From contig NZ_AOGZ02000014.1 in the NCBI RefSeq assembly GCF_000332515.2, positions 310,001 to 374,000 of the forward strand: a stretch of DNA of 64,000 nt. Reading direction: 5' to 3'. Positions 46,002 to 54,548 of this stretch are shown here, piece by piece. Each line of letters starts with the position of its first letter. The first letter of the stretch is position 1. Made by a program: the position numbers and the translations under genes. Origin of the DNA: Leptospira wolbachii serovar Codice str. CDC (GTDB lineage Bacteria > Spirochaetota > Leptospiria > Leptospirales > Leptospiraceae). The notes below the pieces were generated by a model. The model ran no database searches. It was not told the origin of the DNA and saw only the letters and a program-made list of their open reading frames with translations.

Positions 46002-47915
46002 ATGTTAAATAAAACATTCATTCAAAATCTGAATCTTAGACTCCTGCCTTTGATACTATCATTGGGCCTTGTGGGTTGTTGGACCAATCCTCTCACCCAT
46101 CCGCCAATTGAATGTTTGATGAAGTTAAACAACTCCCTTTGTCCCGATAAAAAACTTCTGGAAAAATGGTCACCTTTCCTCTTTTTATCACTTCTTCCGG
46201 AATCAACCGTTACTATCTCGAACTTAACCAACCACTCCATAGTAGAAACAGGTTTTGTTGTTGGAACTGTTTCTGCAGGCCAACCCTATGTCAATGTTTG
46301 GACCGATGATATCCTCCATACCCAAGTTCCTGTCATAGATGGAACCTGGCGATATGCCTTACCTGCCAAAGCAGTCAGTAACACCTTCTGGACTTATGGA
46401 AGCCTCCATACCATAACCGTACATTTGCCATTTGAGAAACCCAAAACCATCCAAGTGCGTAAAGGAACCAATCATGATACTGATGGAGATGGGTATCCCG
46501 ATTTGATAGTATCGGCAACACCAGCCAATAATGTCCAAGGATATGGTTATGTGTACAGAACGAATTCCATTACCAAACAACTAACGACAACGCCTGATAC
46601 TACACTGACTGACGGTCAAACTACGGGTACCTATTTCGGAAGTCGGATTGGATCAGGAGACTTTAATGGAGATGGATATGCAGATATATTAGTTGGTGCG
46701 CAAGCATATAGTGGTGCAATTGGAAGAGTCTATGAATTTTTAAGCAGAGGCCAATCAGGAATTCCTTCTCAAAATCTAAATGCTGGCGGATCTGCGGATG
46801 CAATTCTTGATGGAGTGACAGGTGGTGGAAGATTTGGAACCAATATCATCGGAGCCGATATCAATTACGATGGTTATGACGATGCGGCATTTGCCTCACC
46901 CTGGGAAAATGAATTATTTATTTTTTTTAGCCAAGGCATAACTGCAATATCCTCCCAAAACACAAATACCGCGAATTTTGTTTTTAAAAATCCTACTAGA
47001 ATCACTCCCCCTGTTAACCCCGATGATAATTTCGGATCTTGGGCTTATCCTGGAGATGTCAATGGAGATGGGTTTCAAGACCTGGTTGTCAGTGCGGCCA
47101 CCTATTCCTCTAACTTGGGAAGGATATATATTTTCGTTTCCAATCAAGGATCCTTACCTGCAAGTCCTCAACAAATGCTCGTAGCTCCACTGGAACCCGC
47201 ACCTGGTTGTGCAGCAGGAGTTGGGTGTTTTTTTGGTTCCGCATTTGTTTTAGATTATTTTAATGGCGACAATTGTATCGATCTAGCCGTTGGAGGCTAC
47301 TCATTTAATTCCTACCAAGGAATTGTTCATATATATCATTCCACTTGTGATCCAATAAATCCTTATGGGAGTGTACCGAATGCCACTCTACTTGGTCCCT
47401 CGACAGCAAGCTGTAGTATAAACAGGTGCAATTTTGGAGGAACCTTGGCATCGGGAGATACGAATGGAGATGGTCGACCCGATCTTTTAATTGGAGCTAC
47501 GGGAGCGGGAGCCATTGCCGGGATTGGAGACGTATACTTAGTGTTAAATGATCCAATTACTGGGTTTCGGAATATGAATCTAAGTGCCGGAGAATCTGCC
47601 GATAGTCTTTTCTCAGGCGCAAATGCTATCTCCAATTTTTCTATGAGCCTCAAGCTTCAAGACACCAATGCGGATGGACTTCAAGACATTGTCATCTCGG
47701 AACCTACTACTACCAATCGAGTCTATACATTCCAAAGTGTGCGTGGTGGTGTGCCTGCAAGCCAGAACCTAAATTTAGGCGGAGTGGCCAGCCAAACCCT
47801 CGCACCACCTGCAGGAACTTCTTTGGGAAATTCCTTTGCAGATTTGAGTAGAAAGGCAAAGATATATCTTTGGGCTTTGGTTGAAAAAACAAAAGAGTAT
47901 TTTGGAATGATTTAA
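46002..47915 (+). CDS. FG-GAP repeat (integrin-alpha-like) lipoprotein
   Basis: This 637-residue lipoprotein (signal ending LGLVGC) has repeated FG-GAP/calcium-binding blades with Asp-rich loops: DTDGDGYPDLIVSA, DFNGDGYADILVGA, DINYDGYDDAAFAS, DVNGDGFQDLVVSA, DTNGDGRPDLLIGA and DTNADGLQDIVISE. These would form a seven-bladed propeller on the cell surface. Related leptospiral proteins are suspected adhesins. The last 25 residues (LSRKAKIYLWALVEK) do not look like a blade, so the end may be truncated. Confidence 0.85.
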   Translation: MLNKTFIQNLNLRLLPLILSLGLVGCWTNPLTHPPIECLMKLNNSLCPDKKLLEKWSPFLFLSLLPESTVTISNLTNHSIVETGFVVGTVSAGQPYVNVWTDDILHTQVPVIDGTWRYALPAKAVSNTFWTYGSLHTITVHLPFEKPKTIQVRKGTNHDTDGDGYPDLIVSATPANNVQGYGYVYRTNSITKQLTTTPDTTLTDGQTTGTYFGSRIGSGDFNGDGYADILVGAQAYSGAIGRVYEFLSRGQSGIPSQNLNAGGSADAILDGVTGGGRFGTNIIGADINYDGYDDAAFASPWENELFIFFSQGITAISSQNTNTANFVFKNPTRITPPVNPDDNFGSWAYPGDVNGDGFQDLVVSAATYSSNLGRIYIFVSNQGSLPASPQQMLVAPLEPAPGCAAGVGCFFGSAFVLDYFNGDNCIDLAVGGYSFNSYQGIVHIYHSTCDPINPYGSVPNATLLGPSTASCSINRCNFGGTLASGDTNGDGRPDLLIGATGAGAIAGIGDVYLVLNDPITGFRNMNLSAGESADSLFSGANAISNFSMSLKLQDTNADGLQDIVISEPTTTNRVYTFQSVRGGVPASQNLNLGGVASQTLAPPAGTSLGNSFADLSRKAKIYLWALVEKTKEYFGMI

Positions 47916-47960
47916 TAGAGGATCGGATCTTATTATCTCTTTGTCCTACGCACCATCGTT

Positions 47961-48487
47961 ATGTGCTTGAAAATAGAATACAATCTCCGAATAAAATTAA
48001 ATGTAGACGTTTGGTGCCAATGGCGACTCGATAGAAAAAAAGAGCCATCTTGGTGCGATTCCAAGATTCAAAAAAGCTATTTCTCCTTTTATACATTACA
48101 TTTTTATGATGCAGACTCCCTATCAACAATCCCAATACAAGTCTCACCATATCCAAAAAAGAAACCGAGGACAAAATAAAAACCTACACTTCAATCAAAG
48201 CGATCAGTTGCCAGTTTGATCCTTTTCGCTCTGGACTCTTTTCAGAATTAGGGAACGATGAGGATCCAAGCCCTGATGCCAATAACGAAACCATATATTA
48301 TGAAAAAAGAGCAGTAAGTGCCTGTCTACGCAGTATCCTTGCGATTCCGTGTCCTTCTTACTCGATCAACACAACACAAGCCATATCTGAAATGTTGGCG
48401 CATATCGCTGTAAACCGATCACAAAATTGCACCTTTAAAGTGGCTCGTTTTTTTGAATTCGAAAAACCTTTTTATGGAAATTTTTAA
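47961..48487 (+). pseudogene. Broken gene, frameshifted, unidentified
   Basis: Two consecutive frames together look like one protein. The first (47961-48179) reads NVDVWCQWRLDRKKEP and YFSFYTLHFYDADSLSTIPI. Around 48125-48160 the coherent sequence moves to a second frame (after a stop at 48107-48109) that reads TYTSIKAISCQFDPFRSGLF and RAVSACLRSILAIPCPSYS to the stop at 48485-48487. No good start codon is present for either half. The stop overlaps the next start (TAATG), so the old operon structure is still visible. Confidence 0.5.
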
Positions 48488-48669
48488 TGTCACAGTACAA
48501 TCGAATATTATTCTATTCATTTTCTTCCAGCATTTTATGGATTCTAAATGATTCCGTTTTAAAGATTTGGTGTCCCGGATTAGTTACAGGGAAAATTTCC
48601 GATGTCATTGGACTTCTATTAACACCCCTAATTCTAACGGGCATTATTTCCTTATTTCGAAACCATTGA
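48487..48669 (+). pseudogene. Truncated membrane protein, N-terminal remnant
   Basis: The 60-codon frame gives two hydrophobic stretches around ILNDSVLKIWCPGLVTGKIS and DVIGLLLTPLILTGIIS. This resembles the N-terminus of a family of uncharacterised membrane proteins with an LND-LK-P-LTGKLSD pattern, but it stops after 60 residues, too short for the family as I remember it. It is coupled to the frame before it by TAATG. Confidence 0.4.
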
Positions 48670-48676
48670 GAAAACT

Positions 48677-48835
48677 TCCGACTGCAATAATACAGTCTGC
48701 ATTATCGATCTTCAAAGCCTAGGTTCTGGGAAATTTTTCTGGAAAGTTCGTGCCAGATATTTATATAGAAGAGAGTGCCAATTGTATCTAGAAAATTTTT
48801 CGGTTCCCCAAGAGGTTCATTATTTCACGAGATGA
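48677..48835 (+). pseudogene. Orphan C-terminal fragment, no start codon
   Basis: A protein-like frame without a start codon reads SDCNNTVCIIDLQSLGSGKF, then WKVRARYLYREECQLYLENF, and ends VHYFTR at TGA 48833-48835. The composition (paired Cys, aromatic residues) is not random, so it is probably the tail of a deleted gene. The 87 bases after it up to 48922 show nothing. Confidence 0.35.
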
Positions 48836-48922
48836 AAGAACTTCTCCACTTTTTACCGTTATACTGTCATTGAATCAGTTTTTTTCTTGCCAGGTTCCGA
48901 AAATTTCCCCATTCTGACTTTT

Positions 48923-49600
48923 ATGAAATTTGGCAAACGTAACCCTTCTTTTCGACATTTCTTAGTATTTCTTGTTTTTCTTAGCGCTTTGTTAGGTGCT
49001 TGCAAGAAGTCAAATGATGGAAATGACGATACCATTTTAACTCTTCTTCTGCTTCAGGCAACTGCGGCAACTCCTTGCACCACTAGATGTCATATATATC
49101 TATCAGAAAAATACGGTGGCGCACTTGGGATTGGTGGGATCAAAGGACCAGATGCAATTTGCAATGGTGATATTAACCGGGTAAAAGGAAAAACCTATAA
49201 AGCTATGATTTCTGTTCCCGGGTCGAGAGAAATCACTGGCAGCGCAACCGGTACACCGACTTACACTGACTGGGTGCTCAAGGCTAATACTTTTTATTCC
49301 AATAGCACAGATCCTTCCAATACGACAGGTTCTACGACAAATGCCAACAGAATCTTCCGGGATTCAAATGTGACGATGCAAATGAATTTTCCTCTAGGTA
49401 CGAATGGAACGACTTTCTGGACTGGGATCACAATTACTGGTGGAAACTTTGCCAATGGAGACAATTGCACCAACTGGTCGACGATCGGCGCTGGGGTCAA
49501 TGGTCAGGTTGGCGTTGTCGGAGCCAGTGCAACGACACTGGTTGATGCAACTACAAATGTATGTAACGTATCTAATCGTGTTGTTTGTGTAGAACAATAA
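48923..49600 (+). CDS. DUF1554-domain lipoprotein
   Basis: This 225-residue lipoprotein (signal ending LLGACKK from ATG 48923) has the DUF1554 pattern of leptospiral surface lipoproteins: HIYLSEKYGGALGIGGIKGPDAIC, YKAMISVPGSR, DWVLKANTFY, TTFWTGITITGG and a terminal DNCTNW-RVVCVEQ. The Cys residues probably pair. The fold resembles C-lectin-like surface domains. No role known. A hairpin follows. Confidence 0.82.
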   Translation: MKFGKRNPSFRHFLVFLVFLSALLGACKKSNDGNDDTILTLLLLQATAATPCTTRCHIYLSEKYGGALGIGGIKGPDAICNGDINRVKGKTYKAMISVPGSREITGSATGTPTYTDWVLKANTFYSNSTDPSNTTGSTTNANRIFRDSNVTMQMNFPLGTNGTTFWTGITITGGNFANGDNCTNWSTIGAGVNGQVGVVGASATTLVDATTNVCNVSNRVVCVEQ

Positions 49601-49613
49601 ACAGAAGGTTTCG

Positions 49614-49644
49614 AGGAAGCTTGAGTGATACCAGCTTCCTCTTT
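49614..49644 (+). terminator. Rho-independent terminator
   Basis: AGGAAGC (49614-49620) and GCTTCCT (49634-49640) form a perfect 7-bp stem with a 13-base loop, followed by CTTTT. It closes the DUF1554 gene. The remaining gap to 49800 is AT-rich and empty. Confidence 0.75.
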
Positions 49645-49800
49645 TATGAATAGACAGAAATTCTTTTTCTCTATGAAGAAGAATTTCTAGGTTCCTGAAA
49701 AAGTAAGTTGAGATTCCATATCTCAGTTAACATGGTTTAATTTCTAATTTTACTGTTCTTCGTATACTTTAATCTAAAAGTTTAGAAACGATTTACTATA

Positions 49801-50202
49801 TCATTTAATACACCGAATACCGTATACATCACTTCGTTTAGCATTGATCGGAGTGCTCGGATAACCGCGGCCATCATAAGTATAAAGATAATAATACCTT
49901 TCTTGACCAGCTGGTGTTGAGGACCAATAGTATGAAAAGTATTTATCCCAAGATTTTGTAATTTTCGATTTATAGGCTAATTTAAGCTCTTCAATGGTAG
50001 GAACCCGCATACCGATGCTTTTACATTTATTTTTAGCATATAAAAAATTATGTATTCCCTGATCGGCCGACCATTTTGGTACTGAAACTATCTGGATTGG
50101 TTCCTCCTCAGGCGAAACAAGAGGACTTTCCGCAGTTTTCGTTGTTGAACAAGAGAAAATAAAAAGAAATTGTATTAGCGAAATTAAGATGAATGGCTTC
50201 AT
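49801..50202 (-). CDS. DUF1566-like lipoprotein
   Basis: From ATG 50202 this 133-residue lipoprotein (signal ending IFSC) carries a short DUF1566/Lcl-type domain: YAKNKCKSIGMRVPTIEELKLAY, then YYWSSTP and the closing VYGIRCIK. DUF1566 domains resemble C-type-lectin or FGE folds and occur in many leptospiral surface proteins. It is the last gene of the minus-strand array, 76 bases after the LRR-like gene. Confidence 0.7.
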   Translation of the reverse strand: MKPFILISLIQFLFIFSCSTTKTAESPLVSPEEEPIQIVSVPKWSADQGIHNFLYAKNKCKSIGMRVPTIEELKLAYKSKITKSWDKYFSYYWSSTPAGQERYYYLYTYDGRGYPSTPINAKRSDVYGIRCIK

Positions 50203-50278
50203 CTCTTTATTGGAACGAAACTGCAAAGAATAGTCAAATTAATTTTTACCATATCGCTTTGGCTAGCTCTAAAGGAAT

Positions 50279-51019
50279 CTACCTTTCATATCCCACAGGA
50301 TCGATGATTTGTGCTTCCAGTTTGCGGTTGTATTTTTTTTCATATTCCTTCACCCATTTGTCCATTTCGTCTTCAGAAACATTTTTCCAGTTTTGGAGTG
50401 TAACTCGTCTAAGCGAAGGAAAATTCATTATACAATTTAATCCATTTATATCTAGATTTGAATTATTTAATTGGATACCCAATAGTTGCGGCAACTGTTT
50501 GGAAAAATTACAAAATGATTCTCCGCTAATATTTGCCCGGTCCGGAATTGAAATATATTTCAGTAATTTAAGCTTTGAAATGCATTCTAGTTCAGAATCG
50601 GTGAAGAGAATTCCTGATAGTGCAATTGTTAACTGTTTATTTGTAAAAGTGGAAACTAAATTACATAATTCATTTTTATTTATTGTTAAATTAATTAATG
50701 CAAGTTCTGTTATACTTGACCGAGAACAAACAAAACTTGCATCCGCAGACAATGATCTTATTTTTGTTCGTTTAAATGCTAGGGAAGTGAGGTTTGGCTG
50801 AGAACATATTCTGATTAAATCTCCATCGGAATAATCAGTTTTTTCATTAATATCCACAGACTCTAAATGGGCATTTTTCTTATACCCATATCCATTTATC
50901 ACATATTTTTTTGACTCCAAATACTTTGCCAAATCCGAATCATTTTCGACAACTTGCGGAATCTTACAATTATATAAGTTCATAGCCAGTATGATTAGAA
51001 TAACATAAAAATAGTTCAT
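50279..51019 (-). CDS. LRR-like lipoprotein, putative immunity protein (copy 2)
   Basis: This 246-residue protein has a lipoprotein signal ending LYNC and irregular leucine-rich repeats (LTSLAFKRTKIRSLS, ITELALINLTINKNELCNL, LECISKLKLLKYISIP, LPQLLGIQLNNSNLD). It is a clear paralogue of the gene at 51302-52072: both share VINGYGYK/RINGYKWK, a D-ICS/LCS block, and end in LRRVTLQNWKNV/LTRVTLQNWSKV. It starts four bases after the stop of a toxin-tail fragment, as expected of an immunity gene. The immunity role is inference. Confidence 0.65.
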   Translation of the reverse strand: MNYFYVILIILAMNLYNCKIPQVVENDSDLAKYLESKKYVINGYGYKKNAHLESVDINEKTDYSDGDLIRICSQPNLTSLAFKRTKIRSLSADASFVCSRSSITELALINLTINKNELCNLVSTFTNKQLTIALSGILFTDSELECISKLKLLKYISIPDRANISGESFCNFSKQLPQLLGIQLNNSNLDINGLNCIMNFPSLRRVTLQNWKNVSEDEMDKWVKEYEKKYNRKLEAQIIDPVGYER

Positions 51020-51023
51020 TATC

Positions 51024-51300
51024 TTACTTACCTTTTTTGATATAGTCGAATGTGTAAGGTGGCTTATCCCAGTATGGATTTCCAGTATCTGGTGATTCTT
51101 TCGATAGAAATGAATCTTTTAAATTTTCCGGATCAAACTTTGTTCCATTCGCGCTCGATGCAGGATCAATTACTGTGTAGGTCTTTCCATCTGGATCCCT
51201 CTGTAAAGATATTGTATGGCCTTTTCCAGTCCCGTCATCTTTTACTCGTAGAGTAATGGCTTCGGGTCGATTTTCTGCAAGAAAATCACCACGCGAAATA
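51024..51300 (-). pseudogene. Toxin C-terminal fragment without start (copy 2)
   Basis: The minus strand encodes about 90 residues, from RGDFLAENRPEAITLRV through GKGHTISLQRDPDGKTYTVID to a stop at 51024-51026, with no ATG, GTG or TTG in front. It is highly similar in protein and DNA to 52062-52367; a 20-base block recurs with an offset of 1029 bases. It looks like the C-terminal half of a papain-like peptidase with His and Asp but no Cys half. The upstream end fuses directly into the stop of the LRR-like gene. Confidence 0.6.
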
Positions 51301-51301
51301 A

Positions 51302-52072
51302 TTAATAAGTGTCTGTTGTAGGATCTGCGATAATACTCTCAATCTTTCTTCCATGCCTAATTTCGTACTGTCGTACGTATTCGATTCTTTCCATATCAGG
51401 CACCTTGGACCAATTTTGAAGCGTCACTCTCGTTAACTTTGGAAGAGAAAATATACAATCTAACGCTTTTTTAGAGAATGGAACATTATTTAGTCCGAAA
51501 AAAGTAACAGATGTTACTTTCAAAGTTAATTTACAAATGGAATCTTCACTGATTTTTGATTTCCTTGATATGTATATAGATTTTAATCTGGATATTTTCG
51601 AAATACAGTCAATAGTATGATCATTTACATTTGTATTACTAAAATAAAACGCAGGGGAGCCATCTTGTATTTTGTCTGCCAACAAACATAATGAGTCTAA
51701 TTCTAATTCAACATCTACGAAGTCCAACTTCAAATCACTATTTTTCGAACATGATGCAACTTCATTTTGTGTCAGTTTTGGCATCAAGATGTCTTCAAAA
51801 CGGAAATGTTTAATACTTTTAATAGAACAAAGACTCTCAAAATCTCCTGTTGTATATTGAGTTTTTTTATTGACCTCTATCGATTCAATCTTCCGACCAG
51901 ACTTCCATTTATAACCATTGATTCTATATCCTTTAGAAGCTAATAGAGTCGCAATAGATGCATCATCTTCAGGTAACCTTAATTTAGGAGATGACGTGCA
52001 TATATCACAACTCAGTATTATAATGACTAGCGGTAATATACTGAAGGCAACTGAGTTACTTTTATTTAACAT
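51302..52072 (-). CDS. LRR-like lipoprotein, putative immunity protein (copy 1)
   Basis: From ATG 52072 this 256-residue protein has a hydrophobic signal with a possible lipobox at ILSC and leucine-rich repeat-like segments (IKHFRFEDILMP, LDFVDVELELDSLCLL, IDCISKISRLKSIYIS, VTFFGLNNVPFSKKALDCI). It is paralogous to 50279-51019. The ATG overlaps the end of the toxin-tail gene by 11 bases; an in-frame start 18 codons further upstream is rejected. Likely periplasm-facing; the immunity role is inferred from gene order. Confidence 0.65.
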   Translation of the reverse strand: MLNKSNSVAFSILPLVIIILSCDICTSSPKLRLPEDDASIATLLASKGYRINGYKWKSGRKIESIEVNKKTQYTTGDFESLCSIKSIKHFRFEDILMPKLTQNEVASCSKNSDLKLDFVDVELELDSLCLLADKIQDGSPAFYFSNTNVNDHTIDCISKISRLKSIYISRKSKISEDSICKLTLKVTSVTFFGLNNVPFSKKALDCIFSLPKLTRVTLQNWSKVPDMERIEYVRQYEIRHGRKIESIIADPTTDTY

Positions 52073-52367
52073 AATCGTATGCTTTCGGCAAAAACTCCTT
52101 ATATGGGTTTGATTCCGACTGTGCATTACCTAATTCAGAGTTTTCAAAATTCTCTGGATCAAACTGTGTACCATTAATTTTTGACTGAGATGTATCAATA
52201 ACTGTGTAAGTTTTGCCATCAAGATTCCTTTGTAAGGATATTGTATGGCCTTTTCCTGTCCCATCATCTTTTACTCGCAGAGTAATGGCTTCGGGTCGGT
52301 TTTCAGCAAGAAAATCACCAATGATTTTGTAACCGGCTTGCCTGTCGTCCTTGCGGCAAGGTTCCAT
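52062..52367 (-). CDS. Truncated papain-like toxin tail (copy 1)
   Basis: This 101-residue frame begins MEPCRKDDRQAGYKIIGDFL and continues GKGHTISLQRNLDGKTYTVID. The His and Asp spacing is like the second half of a papain/C39-type peptidase and close to that in 53039-53838 (NHFIIAYKNPEGKWILKDHN). There is no catalytic-Cys domain and no signal peptide, so it is probably an orphan C-terminus left by recombination. It overlaps the lipoprotein gene downstream. Confidence 0.5.
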   Translation of the reverse strand: MEPCRKDDRQAGYKIIGDFLAENRPEAITLRVKDDGTGKGHTISLQRNLDGKTYTVIDTSQSKINGTQFDPENFENSELGNAQSESNPYKEFLPKAYDYVK

Positions 52368-52414
52368 TTTCTGGTAGCCTCACCATTTTTCCATCTGAAT
52401 ATTTCTTTATGACG

Positions 52415-52458
52415 CTGCTAAAAACCTATCGAAGTCAGGAATAGCTTCGTTTTAGCAG
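52415..52458. repeat. Two-part inverted repeat
   Basis: CTGCTAAAA (52415-52423) pairs with TTTTAGCAG (52450-52458), and inside it CGAAG (52430-52434) pairs with CTTCG (52445-52449). The hairpin sits between two toxin/immunity pairs (52368-52518). It could be a terminator or a recombination site; the T-run is too short to decide. Confidence 0.5.
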
Positions 52459-52518
52459 ACCCTATATTGTTCGTCGTGATTCGAAGCGAACCAAATTGCT
52501 ATATACTTCTCGGTCAAA

Positions 52519-53034
52519 TTAATAGCCGTAACATTCTTCTTTGTTACAATTGGTTCGTTTAACTTCCTCTTCCCAGTTCTGCAAGAAACGTTTGCAATGA
52601 TCTATGGACCTAAGCTCAAAAACATAATAACCGCTGGTCAAAAAGCTGTTTAGCTTGTCCCTATTACTTATAAATCGAAGGGAATGCTGGCCTGTCATAC
52701 TTGATGAAGATTCCAAATGTAAAAATAGATTTTCATACCCTTTAATCAAAAAGACAGTTTCTTTATAGGGCACCAATTCTAAAGATTTCACAACTTTCCA
52801 TGTATCAACTTCAATTAGTTCCAAACTAGATGTTTTTACATCTAAACGACCAAACCATATAGCTTTTTTATTAGGGAAATCGTAGTTTTCCAAATGCTTT
52901 AACTGAGCATCAAAAAAATAATAGCCGTCAAACTTTATAAAGTCCTGTCCCATATGTTTTGGCTTGGAATTACAACCAAAACATAAAATTAAATAAAAAC
53001 CAAATAATATACTTTTCTTCAACTTTTTCTCCAA
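52519..53034 (-). CDS. Lipoprotein, putative immunity to the papain-like toxin
   Basis: This 171-residue protein has a lipoprotein signal ending CFGC and a mature beta-rich domain (FDGYYFFDAQLKHLENYDF, LVPYKETVFLIKGYENLF) with late Cys residues (DHCKRF, TNCNKEEC). No family recognised. It starts four bases after the stop of the peptidase frame, so a cognate immunity role is likely by position. A lipoprotein immunity would imply a toxin acting in the periplasm. Confidence 0.6.
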   Translation of the reverse strand: MEKKLKKSILFGFYLILCFGCNSKPKHMGQDFIKFDGYYFFDAQLKHLENYDFPNKKAIWFGRLDVKTSSLELIEVDTWKVVKSLELVPYKETVFLIKGYENLFLHLESSSSMTGQHSLRFISNRDKLNSFLTSGYYVFELRSIDHCKRFLQNWEEEVKRTNCNKEECYGY

Positions 53035-53038
53035 TGAA

Positions 53039-53838
53039 TTATTTAGGATACACCAAACGGATGTCTTTTATTTGTCCTTTTTTAATTGCGTCTTCCAAAC
53101 TATTACCCACTTTCGAACCTTCTTTCATATTGTGATCCTTTAAAATCCACTTACCTTCTGGGTTCTTATAAGCAATTATAAAATGGTTCCCCTCTTTATT
53201 TCCATCATAATCTAAATAAACCTGTGCCACTTGCGCACCAGTGGTTTCTAGAATATTCTGAACCTCTGCTTTTCCTGCAGCCGAATATAAATCATGATCT
53301 GCGCCCAGTCGAGTCATCGGTTCCAAGTATGGTTTGTTGGCATTAAAAACACGCCCACATCGTCCCCATGAATGTCCTTTTTGATATTTCCAGCCAACAC
53401 TTGCTCTTTATAGAACTCAGCAAAATTAGTGGGAACGTTCCGTCCTCCAGCAATCATTGCAGCTTCCCAAGCGGAAATTACATTGCAAAGCGCTGATTGA
53501 GTGGCGTTTGCAAAGTTTTCTGCATCGGGATAATTATTCTTAATGTGTTCCAAAGATTCTCTCGCAATTTTTCGACCTTCTATATCTGATTCGGGAATAT
53601 GCGCTATTGCGTCCTCAATGTTCATCGATTTAAAAAATTCAAATGTACTTTTAACTTCCTGAGCTATCGGCCCATTTTTGCCCTGACTTAATTTACCATT
53701 TTCGTTCAGTTCATTGACTCTTTTCTCAATCTGTAAACTATTCAGTTCGTTAATTCTATCTGCATTTACTGCTATTTTTTCTTTCAGCTTTTGCTTTTGG
53801 ATATCTTCTATCTGCTTTTGGTAAATAATATAATTCAA
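53039..53838 (-). pseudogene. Papain-like peptidase toxin domain, frameshifted
   Basis: Two overlapping frames (53838 to 53314 and about 53347 to 53039) make one protein of about 265 residues. The first has a coiled start (DIQKQKLKEKIAVNADRI) and a putative catalytic Cys118 in TQSALCNVISAWEA. The second has GNHFIIAYKNPEGKWILKDH with His and Asp. At GTTTTTA (53341-53347 region) adding one T would restore VFNANKPYLEPMTRLG. The start at TTG 53838 follows an in-frame stop and there is no signal peptide, as for a displaced toxin C-terminus. Confidence 0.6.
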
Positions 53839-53869
53839 GTTAATTGGTCACTTAGTTCCGAATCAATTT

Positions 53870-54531
53870 TTAATTTGAATAACGACATATAATTCCTTTT
53901 TCTTGATTTTTATCTTCTTCAACTTTGATTCTGTCTGAAAAACTATAATAGACTCGATGGGAGAAAAAATCCTCCGAGCTATCTATTAACCAAAAAGATT
54001 CAATTCCAATTTTAAAAAGTGAAGAATTCCTGAAGATCCCAATATCAAAATCAGAAATTAATAAATGCTTTTCATTATGTGATATCTTGGCACACCAGAG
54101 CCCTGCCTCCTTGTATGTCCCATTTCCAATATATATAAATTCTGTTTCTTTGAATTTTAAGGAGAAATAGATTATAATTCTATTACTAATGATTCCATAA
54201 TTATACGGAACAGTTTTGCGGTTTGCTACACAAAACCCGTAACCAACTGGGACTGTATTCTTAAAAATGTATGCTTCGTTGGATTGTAAAATATAGCAAG
54301 TGCTATATTTATTCAGATTTTATGGTTTCTTTTGACAATGATATAATTACCGATTTTACTGCCAAAAGTCGGAATGTAACATTTTATCTCTACCGAACAT
54401 TCTTCATCAGTATTACAATTGTTCTTTGAAAACTCAGTTAAATTACTCATCTCTATTATTTTTTCTTCATAATCTCTTTCTTGGCACAAAATAAGTATAG
54501 AAGAAACTAAGAATACGAACCAAATAAACTT
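53870..54531 (-). pseudogene. Frameshifted lipoprotein gene, putative immunity
   Basis: Neither half is long enough to stand out alone. From 54531 the minus strand reads FIWFVFLVSSILILCQERDY (a lipoprotein signal) and CSVEIKCYIPTFGSKIGNYI, then stops at TGA 54313-54315. Right after it a second frame continues STCYILQSNEAYIFKNTVPV, VGYGFCVANRKTVPYNYG, and on to SFSDRIKVEEDKNQEKGIIC before the stop at 53870-53872. The start codon is missing (TAA AAG precedes the signal). It lies 17 bases after the SH3b gene, like the other effector-lipoprotein pairs. Confidence 0.6.
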
Positions 54532-54548
54532 TTATTGCTGTTCAAAGG

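Noticed and set aside
52415..52458. Integron attC site
   Set aside because: No GTTRRRY or RYYYAAC core sites and no integrase are present, and cassettes are not separated by similar elements.
53314..53347. Classical programmed -1 frameshift
   Set aside because: The heptamer is GTTTTTA, which does not fit X-XXY-YYZ exactly, and no stimulatory structure is obvious. A simple one-base loss is the easier reading.
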